From: Diplonema papillatum
Lineage: Eukaryota; Euglenozoa; Diplonemea; Diplonemida; Diplonemidae
Assembly (NCBI GenBank): GCA_030068145.1
Contig: JAPJBO010000841.1
Span: 1 to 64,000 of the forward strand
DNA length: 64,000 nucleotides
Reading direction: 5' to 3'
Shown here: positions 9,558-19,768 of the stretch, piece after piece
Layout of the letters: each line of letters begins with the position of its first letter
Position numbering within the stretch: position 1 is the first letter of the stretch
The notes under the pieces: generated by a model
Seen by the model: only the letters and a program-made list of their open reading frames with translations
Databases searched by the model: none
Told to the model about the DNA's origin: nothing
Translations under genes and position numbers: made by a program

Positions 9558-9833
9558 ATGAAACAAACGGGACAAGAACAAATGGAATCCGCGTCCGAGG
9601 CGTCGCCCGCCAACACAGATGCTTCCGTATGCCTCGGGTGCCACAAACGACCCATCACATACAAAACCCGCACGTGCGACCACTGGGTATTCTGCAAGAA
9701 TTGCGCGATGAAGACTGCTACCGGCGGAAAGTGCAAAGTCTGCCATAAACTGTTCGGCGGACTCGTGCGAATACATCCGTCGGAAGACAAAGAGGAAGAC
9801 GACGATCAGAGTGAAGAAACAGGTGGCGACTAG
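9558..9833 (+). CDS. Small RING-finger protein, 91 residues
   Basis: The ATG at 9558 follows an in-frame TAG at 9522-9524, which supports this start. The whole protein is essentially one C3HC4 RING: C-L-G-C, then T-C-D-H, F-C-K-N-C, and K-C-K-V-C, flanked by an acidic N-terminal part and a Glu/Asp-rich tail (D-K-E-E-D-D-D). RING domains bind two zinc ions and usually recruit an E2 enzyme, so an E3 ubiquitin ligase or an adaptor is the likely role. No second domain is visible; it may be the last exon of a larger gene. No relation to neighbouring genes is evident. Confidence 0.65.
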   Translation: MKQTGQEQMESASEASPANTDASVCLGCHKRPITYKTRTCDHWVFCKNCAMKTATGGKCKVCHKLFGGLVRIHPSEDKEEDDDQSEETGGD

Positions 9834-10455
9834 CACAGGATACCCTGCAGGCTCGGATCAGCGGCCCTGCTTCAAGCAAACTCTCCGGCGGATGGGTGCG
9901 CATACACCTTTCCACCGAAGAAGACGAAAAGCTAAACGACACAGTGGCCCGCGCACAAGGAAGCACACCCAAAAACAATTGCAAGATGTTTTGCGCTCTG
10001 GAATGCCGCTTATGTTGAGCCCCAGCTTTCCAATCCGGGCACAGATCCTCTCGTCCGGGATCTCAAAATCCTCACTCTGGTTGTTAAACAAACCCACAAT
10101 ACCATGGCATGACCAACCAATCCCACACGGGCCGGGAAGAACTGTTCACTCTCGACACTGCTCCTTGCTTCCCGCTGTCGGCAGGAGAGGCGTTGCTCCA
10201 TCCTTTGTTTGCAGCATTTCGTGGTAGAGTGTCGTCGGTCGCTGGGCCAGCGTAAATGAGCCTGGGTCTAGTACTTTTCGTTGGACCGGGTATATAGGGC
10301 CACGGCAGCCGCGCTGGCGCGAGAGTGTCGCAACCGTTAGCCGGGTCCCTGCAGCGGACGTAACCACGCCAACAGGACACCGCCCTTCCGCGCAAAGAAG
10401 CTCCCGTCCGTTTGGGAGCGGGTGGTGGACAGGGGAGGGGGAGGGGCGGGTGCTG
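9834..10455. other. Spacer between the RING gene and the membrane protein gene
   Basis: No supported coding sequence. The last 60 bases before 10456 are G-rich, which may be part of the promoter or 5' leader of the next gene. Confidence 0.4.
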
Positions 10456-11172
10456 ATGTGCTTTGCGAGCTCCGTCAACAATGTGCTCCGGCGGTATCCG
10501 ACGACGGCGTTCGCCTACACGGCCGCGGTGCGGTACACGATTTTTGGCGTCGGGTCGGTCGTTTGCAGCTTCGTCGGCGTCCCCACAGAGCTCGCCCTCG
10601 GCTTCGCGGTGACCCGGCCGCTGAAGAGGGTCCGGCTGCCGCTCGACCTGGCTTCCGCGTACTACCTTTCGCGGCTGGTGCCGACGCTCGCGAAGATCGA
10701 GATCTCGCAGCTGCTGACGGGCGGCCTGCCGCAGGCGGAGCAGCCGGCGTTCTTCACGAGGGAGAAGTACCCGCGGCTGCACGACCTCTGGCAGCGGGGG
10801 GGGGACCTCATCGACAGGTACGGGGCCGCGTACTTCGTGGGCAGGGACTTGGTCGGCCTGCTCGTCGTGACATGGGCGACGTGCATGTTCGCCCTCGACC
10901 CGTTCACCGTGGCGTCGTCGCTGATGAACTGGACGGGCGTCACGCCGGAGTTCGCGGCCACGCTGTCAAGCATCGCCGGCGGCGCTCTCTGCGCTTCGGC
11001 TTCGACCCCTCTGGTCCTGGTTTCCCTCCCCACCGGGGTGCCGTTGTTCGCCGAAAAAGTTTGCGACGTCGACGACTGGGTGCGGCGGAACACCGACTTT
11101 GCTCAGGCCCAACCGCCGCAAGAAGCGCAATCGCAACCGCAGCAAGCCAAAGGCGACAGCAAGCCCCCGTGA
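10456..11172 (+). CDS. Membrane protein, possibly FAM210/DUF1279-like, 238 residues
   Basis: The first ATG in this frame is at 10456. The protein has hydrophobic stretches around V-R-Y-T-I-F-G-V-G-S-V-V-C-S-F-V-G, L-V-G-L-L-V-V-T-W-A-T-C-M-F-A-L and S-S-I-A-G-G-A-L-C-A-S, consistent with an integral membrane protein. It has a Gln/Pro-rich soluble tail. The arrangement L-I-D-R-Y-G-A-A-Y-F-V-G-R-D-L-V-G-L recalls FAM210 (DUF1279) proteins of the mitochondrial inner membrane, but I cannot confirm this. Codon use is GC-rich like the other host genes. No intron is needed. Its last 300 bases are duplicated downstream (11315-11623). Confidence 0.6.
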   Translation: MCFASSVNNVLRRYPTTAFAYTAAVRYTIFGVGSVVCSFVGVPTELALGFAVTRPLKRVRLPLDLASAYYLSRLVPTLAKIEISQLLTGGLPQAEQPAFFTREKYPRLHDLWQRGGDLIDRYGAAYFVGRDLVGLLVVTWATCMFALDPFTVASSLMNWTGVTPEFAATLSSIAGGALCASASTPLVLVSLPTGVPLFAEKVCDVDDWVRRNTDFAQAQPPQEAQSQPQQAKGDSKPP

Positions 11173-11314
11173 TCGAGGCTGTTCCTGGAAACGGAGGGCC
11201 GAAAAGTTGTAGAGTAGCGACAAATCCCGAAGCAGCGCTTTCGCCAGTGGCGTAAGCGTACAGTAAGCGAAGTAGCCTTGTAGGCAGGGACTACTAGGTT
11301 GGGCTCTTCCTGTT

Positions 11315-11623
11315 GTGACGCGGGCGACGTGCATGTGTGTTCGCCCTCGACACGTGGCGTCGTCGCTGATGAACTGGACGGGCGTCACGCCGGAGTTCGC
11401 GGCCACGCTGTCGAGCATCGACGGCGGCGCTCTAAGCGCTTCGGCTTCGACCCCTCTGGTCCTTGTTTTCCTCCCCACGGGGGTGCCGTTGTTCGCCGAA
11501 AAAGTTTGCGACGTCTACGACTGGATGCGGTAGAACACCGACTTTGCTCAGGCACAAGAGCCGCAAGAAGCGCAACCGCAACCGCAACCGCAGCAAGCCA
11601 AAGGCCACAGCAAGCCCCCGTGA
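11315..11623 (+). pseudogene. Decayed tandem copy of the 3' end of the 10456 gene
   Basis: This stretch repeats the last 300 bases of the preceding gene almost word for word (M-N-W-T-G-V-T-P-E-F-A-A-T-L-S-S-I, then L-F-A-E-K-V-C-D-V), including the Gln/Pro tail and the final K-P-P stop. It lacks the gene's first two thirds and has a TAG at 11531-11533 where the parent has CGG (V-R-R versus M-R-stop). It is a non-functional tandem partial duplication. Confidence 0.85.
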
Positions 11624-11756
11624 TTGATTATTGCGAGCCTTTAACCGAATAAACTGCTGGTCGATGCTCCTTTTGCGCTCGCGATGAGTCAAATCACTAG
11701 CCCGACCTCATCATCGTCCATTACATCGCGACCGTCTTCGGACGACGTTAGTCGTA

Positions 11757-11967
11757 AATTTGTTGCATTGGTGTGATTGTCAGGCCTTCGACTACCCTGA
11801 GCAACGCACTATGCACACTCCGTGTCTACGTCACAGCAGATGGAACGCGTCTGTTGCGCCGCCGCGGAGGCCTACGAGTGGGTGTCGTTGTGGCCTCCCG
11901 GCCGGAGCCACCGTTGGATGACCCTTCGCTCGTTTCTTCGCGTTTGCGTCGGTTCGCGCGTCGGATG
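11757..11967 (+). repeat. Dispersed repeat R1, copy 1
   Basis: Begins ATTTGTTGCATTGGTGTG and matches 43760-43967 at high identity, including the run ending TTTGCGTCGGTTCGCGCGTC. The second copy is interrupted by LINE E. No coding function is evident. Confidence 0.8.
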
Positions 11968-12943
11968 GACGTTAGTGAAGGAACAATGTATCCCCACCCC
12001 TGTGGTACTTAGCTCTCACCACTCAGTGAGCCAGGCAGGGCGAGATGCGACAGGCTTTGGGCCTGTATGCCCGGTACGCTTGTATCTCATCTTCTGCAAT
12101 GAAGTTGTGCTGTACAACCTCCAGATCCGACGACGCATCACTGATGACACATCCAATCAGGCTGCCTTACCTGGCCTGATCTGGCCGACATCACCTGCAG
12201 TTACCCAGTCGTACGAAGAGTGTCCCTTCCCGCAGTGGTTTCTGCGTGCGCGGCTATCCTGCGGGTCATGCGAAAACGCCTTTCTTCTCTCCGTCAGCGA
12301 AGTGCTCTCTCCCCCGCTTCCCTTCGGACCTGCCGCCTATGCCTGCGGGCCCGGCCGACCCGGTTTCCTTGTTCAATGCATCTGTTCTCCGAAGGTTTCT
12401 TCAACAAAAAAATCCGCTTTACCACTGGCATTTTCTTTGTCCCGCAAACAACACCGACCACAGGCAAGGGATCTTCTCAGCTAGGATCCAAGGATCCAAG
12501 GATCCAAGGATCCATGGATCCAAGGATCCACAAGATGACGATTCAGAACCGGGAGGCAGCCAGACAGAATCACGGAGAAGAAGTGTGGTGTTGGGCTCGG
12601 AGAGCGAAATTTGGCCTGGTTTCGTCGTGTTGGAAGAGGCGTGTCGTTCGACGCAGTTCTTTCTGCCGGACAGTTGGACTAGATTGCCTGCTACCAACTT
12701 TCCGAGCAGACGCCGACAAGAGCATACCGACATGTCGTACTCCCGGCTCCATGGTTGATCGAAGGTAAAACGTGGGGGGAAATGTCTTGGCCAACTCTAG
12801 AAGCCTGACCAGTATTCATTTTCCGATCCGCCCAGACCTCTTTAACACCATACCCAGCCTCTACATTCAATCCAGTGGCCCAGCAGAGGAAGACACGGCT
12901 CTCGTAATCCGGCAGGATAACGATAAGGGAATAGCAGTCGCCA
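11968..12943. other. Spacer upstream of the THUMP methyltransferase gene
   Basis: Several overlapping open frames exist around 12220-12768, but none shows a recognisable domain. The stretch contains the GGATCCAA tandem repeat at 12484-12531. Confidence 0.4.
12484..12531 (+). repeat. GGATCCAA short tandem repeat
   Basis: Six copies of GGATCC spaced at 8 or 9 bases (GGATCCAA or GGATCCAT units). It is a local microsatellite made of BamHI sites with no visible function. Confidence 0.8.
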
Positions 12944-14395
12944 ATGGCGGGGAAAGGGGAGAACGTCCGGTATGAATACCTCATCACAACGTCTTTCGGG
13001 ATGACCGACATTCTGGCTTCGGAGATTTGTGAGAAGCTCACGGGACGCCGGCACGCGGCCGAGCTGGAGGAAGGCAAGCCGCTGCGCATCGCCGAAGCGG
13101 AGTTGAGGGACGGCCTCAAGGGCAACCTCCAAGACGTGACGATAACGCTGGCGCCCGCCGAGCTGTGCAACGCGGCTCTCCTCTCCGTCGCCGTCCCCGC
13201 GTCTGCCGCCGCAGACCCGCTGCACTGGAGGACGAACCGGGCAGCCGTCGCCATGCGCGAGCTTCGGAGTGCGCACGACGTTGTCCTGCATCACGGCTGG
13301 TTCCCCCTGCCTGAGGCAGCGAACGTGCCGCTTGCCATCTACGACTTCTTGAAGGAGGCCACGTGCCCCATTTCGGTCCCGACGCTCGAATCCGTCAAGA
13401 ACTTCAGGGTCACCTGCGTGCGAGCCGGGAAGCACCCGTTCCATTCATCTGATGTCGAAATGGAAGCGGGCGGCGCGTTCCACGAAAGATACCAGCTCCC
13501 AGCCAAAATGAAGGAGTTCGACCTATGCGTGCGAGTCGACGTCCACGTGAAGACAGTCGTCGTCGGTTCCTTGGTGAACACGGGAGGTCCCCTGTCGAAG
13601 CGTCATCGGCTGTCGTTCGTCCGCACCGTGACGTTGAAACCCAACGTTGCGTACGCGATGCTCGAACTCGCGAAGGTGCAGGATGGCCACTACATCCTCG
13701 ACCCCTTTGTCGGTTCCGGGACGATTCTGCTGGAAGCGCTCGAACTATACCCGGCTGTAAAGTGCTGGGGGCTGGACCGGAGCGCCGCAGCGGTGAAAGG
13801 AACCATGGCCAACGTGAAGGCCTCGCAGTTCCCCTGCGAAGGACGCATCGACTGCGTGCAGGGGAACGCGCGGACGCTGCACAAGTCGTTCGACTTCAAG
13901 TTCGATCGGATTGTGTCAAACTTCCCTTGGGGCGTGAAGACAGCGGTGAAGGCTGACATAAAGGAGCTGTACCAAGGGGCTCTCGCGTCGTGCTGGGGCG
14001 CGTTGAAGGACGACGGCATCCTGTGCTGCCTGGTGCTGCACGACCTCATCACCATCCACCTCCTCCGAGTGTCTGGGAACTGGGATATCCTCCATGCCCG
14101 CGTCATCAAAACAGGGGGGAAGCTGCCAGCTGTCATAGTCGCGCGAAAGCGTGCCCAGCCGAACACGTTGCTGTCTGATCTCCGGCATCAGAGGAACCAG
14201 ATGTACCGCTACATCCAGGACCATCCGAAAAAGGAGAAGGAGGACGAGCAGAAAGAAGGCGACGGCAACGACGAGGACCCGCTGGTCGTCGACGACGACG
14301 ACGATGGCGACAAGTCACCGAAGCTCAAGAAGATGCGGAAGGAGCTCCCGAGCAAAACCCCTACGGCGGGGAAAGGGGGTCCCGCCAGCTTATAG
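12944..14395 (+). CDS. THUMP-type RNA (guanine-N2) methyltransferase, THUMPD3/Trm14-like
   Basis: The 483-residue protein starts at the ATG at 12944 and needs no intron. The N-terminal part begins Y-E-Y-L-I-T-T-S-F-G-M-T-D-I-L-A, as in THUMP-domain methyltransferases. The middle contains L-S-K-R-H-R at the linker to the catalytic domain. The Rossmann methyltransferase has motif I D253-P-F-V-G-S-G-T, which binds S-adenosylmethionine, and motif IV N326-F-P-W-G in the place of the (N/D)-x-P-(F/Y) of the family. The C-terminal 60 residues are acidic then basic and look disordered. Family members methylate G6 or G7 of tRNA; Trm112-dependent activity is known for THUMPD3. Cytosolic or nuclear location is expected. 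The match is good, the exact substrate is not known. Confidence 0.88.
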   Translation: MAGKGENVRYEYLITTSFGMTDILASEICEKLTGRRHAAELEEGKPLRIAEAELRDGLKGNLQDVTITLAPAELCNAALLSVAVPASAAADPLHWRTNRAAVAMRELRSAHDVVLHHGWFPLPEAANVPLAIYDFLKEATCPISVPTLESVKNFRVTCVRAGKHPFHSSDVEMEAGGAFHERYQLPAKMKEFDLCVRVDVHVKTVVVGSLVNTGGPLSKRHRLSFVRTVTLKPNVAYAMLELAKVQDGHYILDPFVGSGTILLEALELYPAVKCWGLDRSAAAVKGTMANVKASQFPCEGRIDCVQGNARTLHKSFDFKFDRIVSNFPWGVKTAVKADIKELYQGALASCWGALKDDGILCCLVLHDLITIHLLRVSGNWDILHARVIKTGGKLPAVIVARKRAQPNTLLSDLRHQRNQMYRYIQDHPKKEKEDEQKEGDGNDEDPLVVDDDDDGDKSPKLKKMRKELPSKTPTAGKGGPASL

Positions 14396-15166
14396 CATAA
14401 GCGGTCCCGCCAGCTGATAGCACGCGAGACGGATAAGGTCTACTGCCTTCCTGAAGATCTCAAGCCTCCTGACGGCACCTTCCCCGACGAGAAGCATGCG
14501 CTGCGCTTCCGGTTACCGTAGGATCCACGTTCCTTGTGTTACGGCACAGAAAGCCCGCGGCGCGTTCCCGGCTAGGTTTTGGGACACGAATTCTAAGAAA
14601 CCGTCACCAGGTTTACCTCGACGATGACAGCAGGCACGCAGTATGCCCATGTTAGCATATTCGGTCCTTGCGCAATTTGAATTGTGGTCGAAGCCCCCCG
14701 GCTGCACTCAGAGGCCCCACACCCCGTTCTGGAAAGGCGCTGAATCTCTTGAGTTGCAACACACGACCTGATTCGATGCATAAAAAGATGCTGCCACGCC
14801 CCGTCACGCACCGACCCCCATCTTTTGTGACCAGCCTTGCCTCCCGGTCACCTCGCCCGATCTGCCTTATCAAACGCCATCGTCTGCTTCTCCCTCGCTT
14901 CTGTTCGTTTCACTGACATTGTTATACTCGTGGTAGCGGTTAGGATGTCAGCAAACCGCTGCTGAACAAAGTTTACACTGTGGCCCTTACGTTGTGCGTC
15001 GCGTGTGGTGTCCTGCTGGCGAACGCATTATGTTGTCACACAGTACACGCGTCCGAGAGATTCAGGCTAGTTTGGCCCAACAATACTATACAGACCGTCC
15101 CGCTCCAGTATCCTGCGGGAGTGGGCGGGTGGCAGGGGACGGCTGGCAGGTCCTTGGCTCGGTCAC
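14396..15166. other. Spacer with a short direct repeat after the methyltransferase stop
   Basis: GGTCCCGCCAGCT occurs twice, 27 bases apart, across the stop codon of the methyltransferase (near 14376 and 14403), a small tandem duplication. Nothing else is supported. Confidence 0.4.
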
Positions 15167-15658
15167 ATGAACGTGCACCCGCTGTTGCCGGGCTTGGAGG
15201 AGCTGCGGGATGAGGAGCCCGTGAACTCGTGGAGTCGGGCGGCACGTACAGACGATTGCGTCGGGAGGAAGTCTGGCTGCATCCCGCACCGGCAGACGAC
15301 GCTGTACTCGTCGTTGTCGGCCGCGCTGGACCACGTCGAAAGCCGCAAATACGGCACCTCGTTCACGACGTCGATGACGCCGTTCATGCGCCGCGACATC
15401 GAAGTCGCATTCGACGAAGCCATGCAGTCGAGCCACGCGGCTCTCGCCCTCCGGTCCACCTCGTTCCTGGACGTCACCGCGGACGCCCCCGCTGCAGACG
15501 AGACTCTCCCGCTCTACAGGTGCGAAAAGGACGGCGTCTGGACGATGGTGGTCAAAGACGCGAAACTCAGCATTTCCAAGTCCGAACACGACCCCGAGGT
15601 CCGGAGCATCTTGGTCGACTACCTCAAAGTCGAAATAGCGCAAAAACACGCCGAGTAG
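15167..15658 (+). CDS. Hypothetical protein, 163 residues
   Basis: The ATG at 15167 opens a GC-rich frame with host-like codon use to a TAG at 15656-15658. The first 60 residues are polar (L-P-G-L-E-E-L-R-D-E-E-P), and the C-terminal 50 look like a small folded unit (L-P-L-Y-R-C-E-K-D-G-V-W, then S-I-L-V-D-Y-L-K-V-E-I-A). No membrane segment, signal or known catalytic motif is visible. I do not recognise the family. It might be the last exon of a longer gene, since upstream sequence is open in other frames. Confidence 0.55.
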   Translation: MNVHPLLPGLEELRDEEPVNSWSRAARTDDCVGRKSGCIPHRQTTLYSSLSAALDHVESRKYGTSFTTSMTPFMRRDIEVAFDEAMQSSHAALALRSTSFLDVTADAPAADETLPLYRCEKDGVWTMVVKDAKLSISKSEHDPEVRSILVDYLKVEIAQKHAE

Positions 15659-17376
15659 AAACAATCAGCATTCAAGCAGCTAGCTTCAATTGCGACCTGT
15701 TCCAGCCAGCAGGATTAGCCGGAGTGGAATCCAATCTGGCCCGGCGCAACACAACCAGAGCGCTTTCCCTTTTCGGGCCCGTGTGCACAACATCGCGAGG
15801 CACGGCTCTGATCCCTCGGCGGTGCGGGGTTGCAGCCGGCCACCTTGCCACCTTGCTGCACTCAGTAAACTGGCCCAATAAATAGGCCACGCGGCTTCGC
15901 CGAATGGAGGTCGAGTGGGCGAACAGTAGAGACGGGACGGTGTACTCTGCTGTCTTGAAGATCAAGACCGGCTGGGGGCTGGGGGCCCGAGTGAAAACAG
16001 GCTGGCGATAGGCCGCACACACATCACAGGGCTTACCCGATTCTTCTCCCCCCATTTTGGGCTCAAGCCTTCCTGACCAGGCCCTAACATGTATGGAGCA
16101 CAGGGCGAAGCATCTACTTCGGTACCACTGGCTCGACCTACAAAAGCACGTTCAGGGAACACACCACGAGGTTTAGTCAGCGGAAAGCCAGCACACCTCC
16201 TGCACTGAGTGAATCATCGAGAGGTGCAAGAAAACGTCTGGGCGTTTCTGGGATTTCGCGCCTTTGCACGCGCACTCTCATCCAGCGTGTGCTTATGCAA
16301 TCGACAAGCTAGCCTAGCGTTTGGTTGCGCGTCTCTTGCCTCTCACCTCGCCTTATCGAATGCATCGAGAGCCCGAAAGCGCGTGCAGGCTACCATTCCG
16401 TACCGTTCCTGGCTAATGCGAGTGCTGACGAATTCGAAATTGATGTTCCAGACTGGTGAGAACCGCTTGTGCAGACTTCGTACAAAGCTCACTCCCGGTG
16501 TATACGATCCCCGAGACCCCAACGATTGGTGAAAACGCCAAGAAGTGCACGCGAACCGTCGAGCGTGCACGCGTTTTCCTCAGGGAGGTGTTGTGTTGCT
16601 CGCGTCCGCGCATTTATCTCTACTTCGGGGGGTTCCAAAATGTGCACCCCCTAATTGAGAATGCGGGGTGAGTAAATGGATTAACAGTGGGTCTGCAGAC
16701 GACCTATTAAATCGGTGGCAATCTACGCGGGGAAGGTGTCCTCGTCACACCAACTCCAGCCTCAACAGGCAACCGGGGACTCCAAAATCTCCCGACCAAA
16801 CCTCGAAATCCAGAAGAGAACCCGTCGACAACCTAACAGGTAAACGAGCAATCCATGGGACTTTAGCAACCCGGTTTCCCGGTTTCAGCAACCGGAGTTT
16901 TCCGGTTTCGGGTTTTCATAAAAAATACAAATAATTTATAGAATTCCATTTCAAGTGGCCCCTGCAGTACTGTACCTGTACTGTACAGTACTGCAGTTAC
17001 GTGGCGCGTCACGGTGCATCACTGCTATTCGAAGCTTGTCACTCACCATCTCCGTAGTTTGATAGACGTGCACACCGCCACCGCAAGCCTATATCTAACC
17101 ATCCCCCTCCGTTTCCTTGTTTGCGTGCGCGGGGCGACGGTCCCAGGCACTCAGACACCCACAGCCACCGCAGAGCCGCCCCAAAACCGGGGTTTTGGCT
17201 GAAACCGGCTTTTTTGCTCGGTCAGACAAAGTGCTAAAAGTCCCCTGGAGCAAACCAAAGCCACGCAGGATTATTAAAGTGTTCAAGTCCAGCGACCCGG
17301 TGATCAATCCGCTGGGCGGGGGGGCGTTGAGGGTGGTGGAGCCGTGAAGGCGCGGGGGGACGGCATCTGAGGAAAA
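15659..17376. other. 1.7 kb without a supported gene
   Basis: Contains a hairpin at 16962-16996 and CCGGTTTC-type repeats near 16868-16910. Open frames here are short and featureless. Confidence 0.4.
16962..16996. repeat. Hairpin with 14-bp arms
   Basis: Arms CTGCAGTACTGTAC and GTACAGTACTGCAG are perfectly complementary, separated by 7 bases. It could be the core of a small foldback element. Confidence 0.75.
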
Positions 17377-19768
17377 ATGGCAGCGCAAATGGCAGAAGAG
17401 CTCCGGATCCTGAAGGAGCAGCTCGAGCAAGGTTTGCTCACCGACGAGCAGTACAAAATGTGCACGTCGAAGGCCGTCGAACGGTATGTGTCCCCACGCT
17501 TCCGCGCTTGGCCCCAGGAGTTCGCCAGGGGTTCTGCGCGGGCACCTCGGCACGTGCCATTCCCTTATATTTAATGGCGTTCTCCTTTTTTCTTTTGTAT
17601 AAGCACCTGCTTTGTAGGAAATGCTTGAGGAGACTGCCAGTTGCGATAGATCAAAGGAGGTAAATGTGCTGTAGCCCACACGAAACACACGTAAATCTGG
17701 GTTTAGTGGCGGGCGTAAGCGTTCAACAAACATTCGCAAAAAAGCGAAACCAGCGAAAAAGGGCTATTTAAATGGCGTTCTTCTTTTTTTAATAATAATA
17801 ATGACACATTTGCAAAAAAGCGAAGCCAGCGAAAAAGGGCTAAGTCGGGAAACCCTGTACACGCGAAGAACGAGAAACATTTGTCGTATCCTTTTCATCA
17901 CCTTTGGTCAGTTGATGCTGATCGCCCGTTTTTTTTTTTGTCCATCAGTGCAACCCCCATCTCCGAAATTTTTGTGACCGTCAACCTGACCTACCTTTCG
18001 GAGAAACTGGCGCCTGCGGCACCAGGCAATGTCACCCGACAATGGTTGCGGTGGCCCTTCACAAGTTGATCGAACAGCTGCTCTGAGCTGCAGCCAGTTT
18101 GGCCCACAACTAGTTGGGCCTGGTGCAGTTTCGACCAAGCGTAGTACCTGCGTATTGGGGTACAGGCCGCTGCGGGTAATTGGTTTGCGAGTACCAGCCT
18201 GACCGAATTTTGTGTGATCGACCAGGACTGTAGGCTTTATCCAGTCGTTCGTAACATGCAGGCACAACATGCAGGAAGGCCCGGAAGAATCCGGAGCCGC
18301 GGGTAGCACCCGAGAGTGCCACTCACATCACCTGAAGTCTGAGCCCGGAACTAAATCCGCACTGACATCCCGCATGTGTCCTGCCAATCCTTTTCCCGAA
18401 GTTACACAGAGCCACATCCCTTACCTACGTTGTTCTGTCGCTTTCACGGACACTCGCTCCACACACGCAGGTACAACGGTCCGGGTGTCGCCAGCAACGG
18501 GGGCAGCGCTGTTGTGCGAGCGCCGCAGCCGGCGTTCCAAGCGTCTGGCCAAGGGTACGAAGCATATCCGCCGCCGCCGCCGCCGGCGGTCGACACGTTC
18601 TCGAAAGGAGGGAAGTGGGGCAAGGACCCGTGGAGCAAAGGCGGCAAAGGCGGGCCGCCGACGGTCATGGGCGGCGGGAAGGGCGGCAAGAAGGGCTACG
18701 AGCCGGCCGGCCCCGTCATGAAGCAGCAGCCGCTGAAGACGTACCCGGCGTTCGACAAGAACATCGACCGCTCCTCGCAGTACCACAGCGAGAGCGCCCG
18801 GACGCTCCTCAACAACCTCTCCGGCCTCTGCCAGCAGCACGGCGGCGAGATGATGCTCGCTCTCGCCATCGGACAACTCTGCAAGGATGTCTCGCAACGA
18901 TTCGCGTACGAGGAGATCCTCGGCAACCTCTCCCCACAGGTATTCCCCCATCGTCTCCTCCCCTCGGGCACACGGTCGTCCTTCCTTTGCAAATGCCGGA
19001 TGAGAGTCCGAGACCAAAACCCGCAGCCTACGTCTATGCAGCTTTTCGCCGGGCAATCGCCCGGCAAGACTGGATGCTGTGCGTCCTAACGTTGTACATC
19101 CCATCATTACATGCCATCGGCTATGAAGTTCTTGCGGGGGAAAATGAGAATGGGCCTCTCAGTGGGACCTCCGGGCATTGCACAGCTCTATGAGGGGCTT
19201 CTGCGACACATCCGAGCCTGGGGTAACCACATAACATGCAGGGTCAAAACCTTGTGTCTTTTTGGAAATGGCAATATTTTTTTTTCCCAGAAAAAAATTG
19301 GGTTTTTTGAATTTTAAAATTGTGGAACAAACTCCGCAGTAATTTTTGATGAAGTTGAGCAAAAGTTTTTTTTTCCAAATTTTTTTTTGGGGTCTGGGGT
19401 CCATCGGCCCCGCGGCAGCGTTTTAAAAAGACACAAGGGTTTGACCCTGCATGGTAACCACATAAAGTTGCTCGAGCATATGTCCACTCGTTCCTTTCTG
19501 TTGTTGATAAAGAAGAGGAGATGGTGCCAGACTGCCGGGCATGCATTCTTCTCCCCCTCTGGTATTTAAAGTGCCGACTCCTGATCCACGAAAAAGCGAC
19601 CTGGTACTCTAAAAAAACAACGCCACACCAACCCCGCGGCAACAGGCTTTCGCAGCGTTCGGCGAAGCTCACCCGGCCGAAATAAGAATCGAGAAGGTGC
19701 AACACGCCGACATGTACCAACCGCAGTGGATGCTCAGCTTGCCGGCCGAGGCCTTCAGGCAGGAGTGA
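17377..19768 (+). CDS. Three-exon gene: SHOCT-like N-terminus, Gly-rich middle, unknown C-terminal domain
   Basis: I infer exons 17377-17483, 18471-18939 and 19646-19768, with GT-AG junctions whose phases agree (intron 1 in phase 2, intron 2 in phase 0), giving 232 residues. Exon 1 encodes M-A-A-Q-M-A-E-E-L-R-I-L-K-E-Q-L then G-L-L-T-D-E-Q-Y, which resembles the short SHOCT helix pair found at termini of many proteins. Exon 2 has Pro6, Gly/Lys-rich repeats (F-S-K-G-G-K-W-G-K) and a helical part (T-L-L-N-N-L-S-G-L-C-Q-Q-H). Exon 3 ends S-L-P-A-E-A-F-R-Q-E. Function is not known; RNA binding is possible from the Gly-rich part but unproven. Intron 2 carries a TIR element (19235-19453); intron 1 carries repeat R6. 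Confidence 0.55.
17587..17735 (+). repeat. Dispersed repeat R6, copy 1 (in intron 1)
   Basis: The reverse complement of 37969-38117 at high identity, covering AAGCACCTGCTTTGTAGGAA through GGTTTAGTGGCGGGCGTAAG. A third, more divergent piece is at 62345-62432. Confidence 0.75.
19235..19453. mobile_element. Short TIR element (MITE-like), copy 1
   Basis: Ends are inverted copies of CATGCAGGGTCAAA followed by similar ACACAAGG/CTTGTGTC sequence. The flanks GTAACCACATAA at 19223-19234 and 19454-19465 are an exact 12-bp duplication. The inside is A/T homopolymer-rich and non-coding. A related 212-bp copy lies at 27450-27661. The inverted ends suggest a non-autonomous DNA element, though a 12-bp duplication is longer than usual for most DNA transposons. 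Confidence 0.75.
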
